The notes beneath the pieces were generated by a model. That model was not told where the DNA came from, did no database searches, and saw only the letters and a program-made list of their open reading frames with translations. A DNA stretch of 17,191 nt from Acetobacteraceae bacterium (GTDB taxonomy: Bacteria; Pseudomonadota; Alphaproteobacteria; Acetobacterales; Acetobacteraceae): contig DAICYU010000027.1 in the NCBI GenBank assembly GCA_027311485.1, forward strand, positions 1 through 17,191, written 5' to 3'. A program made the position numbers and the translations under genes. Position 1 is the first letter of the stretch. Each line of letters starts with the position of its first letter. Shown one piece after another: positions 13,662 through 17,191 of this stretch.

Positions 13662-16468
13662 GGCCGGCCTGCATCCGGTTCGCCGGTTCCGGTCAGGATA
13701 ACCAGGCGCGCGGCGTCACGCAGCCGCACCGCCGCAGCGAAATCATCACCATCCGGGGCCAGCGGCGCGCCGATCCGCACCGCCACATCGTGCCGTCGCG
13801 GCCACCATTGCTCCCCGCGCAGGACGGACCGCGTGCCGCGCAGTGCCAAGGGCAGGACGCTCAGGCCCAGCCTGGCCGCGATAACGAAGGCGCCCAGCCG
13901 GAACGGCAGCACGCCGGGCGCCCGCGTGAAGGTGCCTTCCGGAAAGAACACCAGCGCGCATCCGGCCCTGGCCGCGTCCATGGCCTTGCCGGTATCCTCG
14001 ACACCGCCTTCGGGATCGATCCGGTCAACAAACAATGTTCCCAACGCCCGCAGGAACGGTCCCGCGACGATCTGGCCGTTCAACTCCTGCTTCGCCACGA
14101 ACACTGGCTGCCCGGGCAGCACGGCGGCCAGGACCAGGCTGTCGAAGTAGCTGGCATGGCTGGTCACGACCATTGGCGCCGGTATCGTCGGCCAGGTGCC
14201 GGTCACGTCCAGCCGGATGCGCATCAGCCGCAACGCCAGCCGAGCCAGGCGCCGCAGCAGCGCCCATCGCCAGCGCTTCCGCGGCAGCAGCATGACGCCG
14301 GGATAGGCGATGCCGGCGCAGCCGATCAACACGCACCACCACCAGCCGGCATAGATCAGCGAACGCAGGGCCCGGCCCATCCGGCGGGCCTGCGGCAGGA
14401 TACTCGCGGCGAACAGCCGCAGCACCTGCCGAAACCGCGAGTCCGGCTGCCGCCCCAGCACGCCATATTCGAACAGCTTGCGGGTTTCCGAACGGCGCAG
14501 CTTGCCGCTGGAGGTTTTCGGGATGGACCGCGGCGGCAGCAGCAGCGTGGCCTCGGGCGGGGCGTCCAGCACCCGGACCACCGCCGCGATGGCCTGTTCT
14601 CGCAGGGCGGCCAAACGGTCGGCGTCGGTTTCCCGTGTCTCGGCGACGACAATCATTCGTTCCGTGGCTGTGGGCCGGTCGCGGACGCCGAACACCGCGA
14701 CGCAACCGCGGCGAATGCCGGGCACCTGCCCGACGGCACGCTCCACTTCCTCGGGATAGATGTGCTGCCCGGCGCGGATGATGATGTCCTTGCTGCGCCC
14801 GGTGATGAAGACATCGCCGTTCGCGATGTAGCCAAGGTCACCGCTGTTCAGCCAATCCCCGTCAAACAGCTCGGCTGTCTTCTCGGTATCGGCAAAATAG
14901 CCGGCGGTGGCGGATGGGCCGCGGAACTGAAGATGCCCTTCCTGGCGTTCCCCGACTTCACCGAGCGGGCCGATGATGCGGATTTCGTGGCCGGCCAAAG
15001 GCTGGCCGCAGGCCACGAATTCCAGCACCTCCGGGTCGTCGGCGGCGGTGGGTTCGGCACTGCCCCGTTCGGCCAGCGCCCGGCGATCGACGCGGTCAAT
15101 CACCGGTTGCCGCCCGAGCGGCGGAAAGGCCAGCCCGACCGCGTTCTCGGCCAGGCCATAGACCGGTGCCATGGCGTCGGGCCGGAATCCGTAGGCGGCG
15201 AAGCGGGCCGTGAACCGCCGGACGGTGTCCGGGCCGACGGCTTCCGATCCATTCGCAACCATGCGCAGGCAATCCAGGTTCAGCCCGCTCAGCATGCTGT
15301 CGTCGAGCTTTCCGAGGCATAGCTCGAAAGCGAAATTCGGCGCCGCCGACAGCGTTCCGCGGTGCCGGTGAATGGTCCACAGCCACTGCTCGGGCCGGAC
15401 CAGGAATGTCACCGGTGGCATGACGATAAACGGCGCCGCGAAATACAGGCTTCCGAGCCAGGCGCCGATCAGCCCCATGTCGTGATACAGCGGAAGCCAG
15501 CTGACAAAGATATCCGCCGGTCCGGCCTGCATGGCCTCGCCCATCGCCCGAATGTTCGCCAGCACATTGGCATGCGACAGCATGACACCTTTCGGGTCGC
15601 CGGTGCTGCCGGACGTGTATTGCAGCAACGCCATGTCCTGTGGCCGGCCGCCACCCGGCAGCGCGCCGCCGCCCGGTGTGTTTTCCAGGTTCTCCACTGT
15701 TGTCGAAGTGCGCAGGCTGTCCACCTGAAGCCGCAGCAGAGCGGTGACGCTGGCCGCTTCGTCCACCGAGATCAACAGCACCGCGCCGGCGTTGCGCAGG
15801 ATGCCGGCCTGCCGGATCAGATGCTCCGCCAGTTGCGACGGCCGCGCCGGGGGATAGATCGGCGTGGGCACGGCGCCGGCATACAACGCGCCGAAGAAGG
15901 CGAGAAAGAAGTCGGTGCTGGTCGGCAGCATGATGGCGACGCGGTCGCCTGGCTCCACACCGGATTGGCGCAACCCGCGGGCGACCATGCGGGACCGCTC
16001 CGCCAGCGCGCGATAGGTCAGGCGGATGTCCTGCCCATCACCGCCCGTCACGATCAGATGCGTGCGGTCGGCGTGCCGGGACGCGTGCCAGTCCAGCACG
16101 TCCACCAGTGTCGGAGCGTCTGTTGGGGCGGGCGTGGCCAGGGCATCGCTGGTCAGCGGCGTGACCATCTCGACGCCGGGCCGCGGCAAGGCCGCCGCCC
16201 GTTCCAGGGCTGCGAGGATGTCGCGCAGGGACTCGGCCTTTTGCAGCAGCGCGGCGCTGAAGTTTGTTCCGAACGCGCGCTCGATCCGCAGCAGCAGTTC
16301 GGCGCGTGACAGGCTGTCGAAACCCCAGTCGCGCTCCAACGACAAATCCAGCGGATTCCGCGATCCCGGTCGCGGCTTCAAATTCAGTTCCCGGGCCAGC
16401 GCCCGCGCGATGGCCAGCAGCGGTGCTTCCTGCTGGCCAGTGCCTGCGGGTGCTGCCCCCTGATCCAT
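13658..16468 (-). CDS. ACP / fatty-acyl-AMP ligase / PlsC acyltransferase fusion
   Basis: The 936-residue protein joins three enzymes. Residues 14-92 are an acyl carrier domain with phosphopantetheine Ser52 in GFDSLSRAEL. Residues 115-670 are an adenylating domain of the fatty-acyl-AMP-ligase type: ATP loop YTSGSTGDPKG (284-294), LPLYHDMGLIG (325-335), YGLAE (437-441), SGD with Asp544, GRSKD with Arg558, and Lys656 in SSGK. Residues 703-728 form a hydrophobic, Trp-rich membrane segment. Residues 760-925 are a PlsC-type lysophospholipid acyltransferase with HASYFD (His771, Asp776) and FPEGT (842-846). I infer that it activates a fatty acid, loads it on its own carrier and moves it to a lysolipid at the membrane. 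It is related in logic to E. coli Aas but in the opposite domain order and with a built-in carrier. ATG 16468 is used; GTG 16471 is the only longer start because TGA precedes it. The ribosome-binding site (GAGG) is very close. Confidence 0.92.
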   Translation of the reverse strand: MDQGAAPAGTGQQEAPLLAIARALARELNLKPRPGSRNPLDLSLERDWGFDSLSRAELLLRIERAFGTNFSAALLQKAESLRDILAALERAAALPRPGVEMVTPLTSDALATPAPTDAPTLVDVLDWHASRHADRTHLIVTGGDGQDIRLTYRALAERSRMVARGLRQSGVEPGDRVAIMLPTSTDFFLAFFGALYAGAVPTPIYPPARPSQLAEHLIRQAGILRNAGAVLLISVDEAASVTALLRLQVDSLRTSTTVENLENTPGGGALPGGGRPQDMALLQYTSGSTGDPKGVMLSHANVLANIRAMGEAMQAGPADIFVSWLPLYHDMGLIGAWLGSLYFAAPFIVMPPVTFLVRPEQWLWTIHRHRGTLSAAPNFAFELCLGKLDDSMLSGLNLDCLRMVANGSEAVGPDTVRRFTARFAAYGFRPDAMAPVYGLAENAVGLAFPPLGRQPVIDRVDRRALAERGSAEPTAADDPEVLEFVACGQPLAGHEIRIIGPLGEVGERQEGHLQFRGPSATAGYFADTEKTAELFDGDWLNSGDLGYIANGDVFITGRSKDIIIRAGQHIYPEEVERAVGQVPGIRRGCVAVFGVRDRPTATERMIVVAETRETDADRLAALREQAIAAVVRVLDAPPEATLLLPPRSIPKTSSGKLRRSETRKLFEYGVLGRQPDSRFRQVLRLFAASILPQARRMGRALRSLIYAGWWWCVLIGCAGIAYPGVMLLPRKRWRWALLRRLARLALRLMRIRLDVTGTWPTIPAPMVVTSHASYFDSLVLAAVLPGQPVFVAKQELNGQIVAGPFLRALGTLFVDRIDPEGGVEDTGKAMDAARAGCALVFFPEGTFTRAPGVLPFRLGAFVIAARLGLSVLPLALRGTRSVLRGEQWWPRRHDVAVRIGAPLAPDGDDFAAAVRLRDAARLVILTGTGEPDAGRP

Positions 16469-16570
16469 CACCTCGGGCTTTCAAAACAGGTTGCATTCAA
16501 GATCAAAGCATCAGCCTCTGGCTTTGGCAGTGCACACCTGCGCCGATCAGCCCCCATCGTCGGTGCCGGT

Positions 16571-16583
16571 CCCCGGTCCGGGG
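16571..16583. repeat. GC palindrome after the GroES-like gene
   Basis: CCCCGGTCCGGGG is an exact palindrome around a central T, starting 3 nt beyond the GroES-like stop (on the minus strand) and about 100 nt before the fusion gene. Its hairpin loop would be short, so it may only weakly slow transcription between the two genes. Confidence 0.35.
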
Positions 16584-16585
16584 CC

Positions 16586-17020
16586 TCAATGCAGGTCGTC
16601 GGCCGTGGACGCTCCCCGGTCGAGCAACTCCGGCGCGACATCGGTTTCCAGCGAGTCCGCCGCCAGCGCCGCGGACTCGGGCTGCCCGGCGGGTTCTTCG
16701 GCATGCGGTGCGCCGGCTTTGACGACACGCCGCCTGCGCCTTTCCCCGGCTGCCGGCAGCAGCACACCCAGCACATCCGACGCGCCGACAATCGCCAGGG
16801 CGTCGCCATGGATGCGCAGGCGGACGGCGCAGTGGGGCCGCAAGGCGATATGGTCGCCGATGTCCAGATCCAGCGGAACAAAGGCCCCGTCGGCCGTCCG
16901 CGGCCCCGGACCGATCGCCAGGACATCCCCCCATTCGGCCGAATCACTTTCCTCGGCATGGGCGGCTGTTCTCAGGCGGACCAGTATGTGGTCGTCGGCG
17001 GGTTGGAATCCGATGGACAT
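16586..17020 (-). CDS. Divergent GroES-fold protein lacking the mobile loop
   Basis: The 144-residue protein aligns along the whole Cpn10/GroES fold. FQPADDHILVR corresponds to the GroES start (RPLHDRVIVK), GDVLAIGPG and VPLDLDIGDHI to the central core, and LRIHGDALAIVGASDVLGVL to the C-terminal strands. Between residues 16 and 30 GroES normally has its mobile loop with the GGIVL-type GroEL-binding tripeptide; here the loop is about 8 residues shorter, reads RTAAHAEESDSAEW, and has no hydrophobic triplet. It also has a 55-residue tail with Arg94-Arg98 followed by an acidic, Ala-rich stretch. So the barrel is probably kept but docking to GroEL in the known way is unlikely. No groEL is nearby. 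ATG 17020 has GGGAG 6 nt upstream. It is upstream of, and on the same strand as, the ACP fusion, with a 117-nt gap, so an operon is likely. Its function is unknown. Confidence 0.8.
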   Translation of the reverse strand: MSIGFQPADDHILVRLRTAAHAEESDSAEWGDVLAIGPGPRTADGAFVPLDLDIGDHIALRPHCAVRLRIHGDALAIVGASDVLGVLLPAAGERRRRRVVKAGAPHAEEPAGQPESAALAADSLETDVAPELLDRGASTADDLH

Positions 17021-17047
17021 CTCCGGCTCCCGTGCGGTTGGTGGCCA

Positions 17048-17089
17048 GTGGCTTTCCGCGCGTGGCTTTCCGCGCGTGGCTTTCCGCGC
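17048..17089. repeat. Three exact 14-bp tandem repeats in the operon leader
   Basis: GTGGCTTTCCGCGC occurs three times head to tail (17048-17061, 17062-17075, 17076-17089) with no mismatch, 28-69 nt upstream of the GroES-like start. On the minus strand the unit reads GCGCGGAAAGCCAC. It may be a protein-binding array, a leader RNA element or a slippage product. Confidence 0.85.
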
Positions 17090-17191
17090 GCGAAGGCCGC
17101 CGCGGACTGGCGACTGGCCGGCATTTCGCTGTCGGCAACAAAATCGCCTCACATCACAAATATAAATACAGCCTGCACTGGAAAGTCCGAT
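17090..17191 (-). promoter_or_regulatory. AT-rich candidate promoter region of the lipid operon
   Basis: The right edge, upstream of the tandem repeats, contains an AT-rich block at about 17140-17175 with minus-strand TATTTATATTTG, in contrast to the GC-rich surroundings. This is the likely promoter zone of the GroES-like/ACP-fusion/ligase operon, but no clear -35 and -10 pair at normal spacing is visible and the region is cut by the window end. Confidence 0.35.

Noticed and set aside
13790..15322. Plus-strand open frame (510 codons) opposite the ACP-ligase-acyltransferase fusion
   Set aside because: It is explained by third-position GC bias opposite a real gene, with a His/Gln/Arg-rich unstructured product.
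16571..16583. Strong intrinsic terminator between the GroES-like and fusion genes
   Set aside because: The palindrome leaves almost no loop and no T tract follows, so it was not called a terminator and the operon reading was kept.
17048..17089. Tandem repeats as a CRISPR array
   Set aside because: The 14-bp units are adjacent, with no spacers, and no cas gene is present.

Overview
The window is high-GC, densely packed bacterial DNA. Codon use, gene types and layout suggest an alphaproteobacterium, most likely Rhodospirillales/Acetobacteraceae; this placement is inference from the proteins, since no rRNA or tRNA gene is present. I support 13 complete protein genes and one C-terminal fragment. 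No CRISPR array, tRNA, rRNA or complete insertion sequence was seen.

Left part (1-7737), organic-acid module: a fragment of an unidentified protein (2-103); an NDP-forming acyl-CoA synthetase (283-2445); a convergent D-2-hydroxyacid dehydrogenase (2500-3486, minus) across a strong shared terminator hairpin; a two-gene minus-strand operon of a signal-less ModA-like binding protein (3606-4325) and an FMN-dependent alpha-hydroxyacid oxidoreductase (4331-5683); a divergent LacI-type regulator (5842-6894); and an Asp/Glu-racemase-family protein (6961-7668). Two near-identical 14-bp operators of the TGAAA(N)CGCTTACA type lie between the oxidoreductase and lacI-type genes and just upstream of the racemase-family gene. 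I infer that the LacI protein controls itself, the oxidoreductase operon and the racemase-family gene in response to a hydroxyacid-type substrate.

Middle part (7738-11757), housekeeping and accessory genes: a dgoK-dgoA pair (2-keto-3-deoxygalactonate kinase and phosphate aldolase, minus) gives the last two steps of D-galactonate breakdown. It is divergent from S-formylglutathione hydrolase (9562-10425). Then come a small unknown protein (10561-10902, minus) and a DUF2267 protein (11317-11757, minus). A perfect FNR/FixK-type box, TTGATGCGCATCAA, sits 107 nt upstream of the DUF2267 gene. A near-match box and a 14-bp palindrome sit upstream of the small unknown gene. This suggests oxygen-responsive control.

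Right part (11952-17020, all minus): an apparent lipid operon read right to left. It holds a divergent GroES-fold protein lacking the GroEL-binding mobile loop, a 936-residue acyl carrier protein / fatty-acyl-AMP ligase / membrane-linker / PlsC acyltransferase fusion, and a FadD-like ligase joined to it by an ATGA overlap. The fusion looks able to activate a fatty acid, hold it on its own carrier domain and transfer it to a lysolipid. The GroES-like partner is the least expected component, and this operon is the best candidate for an undescribed system. Three exact 14-bp tandem repeats lie in its leader.
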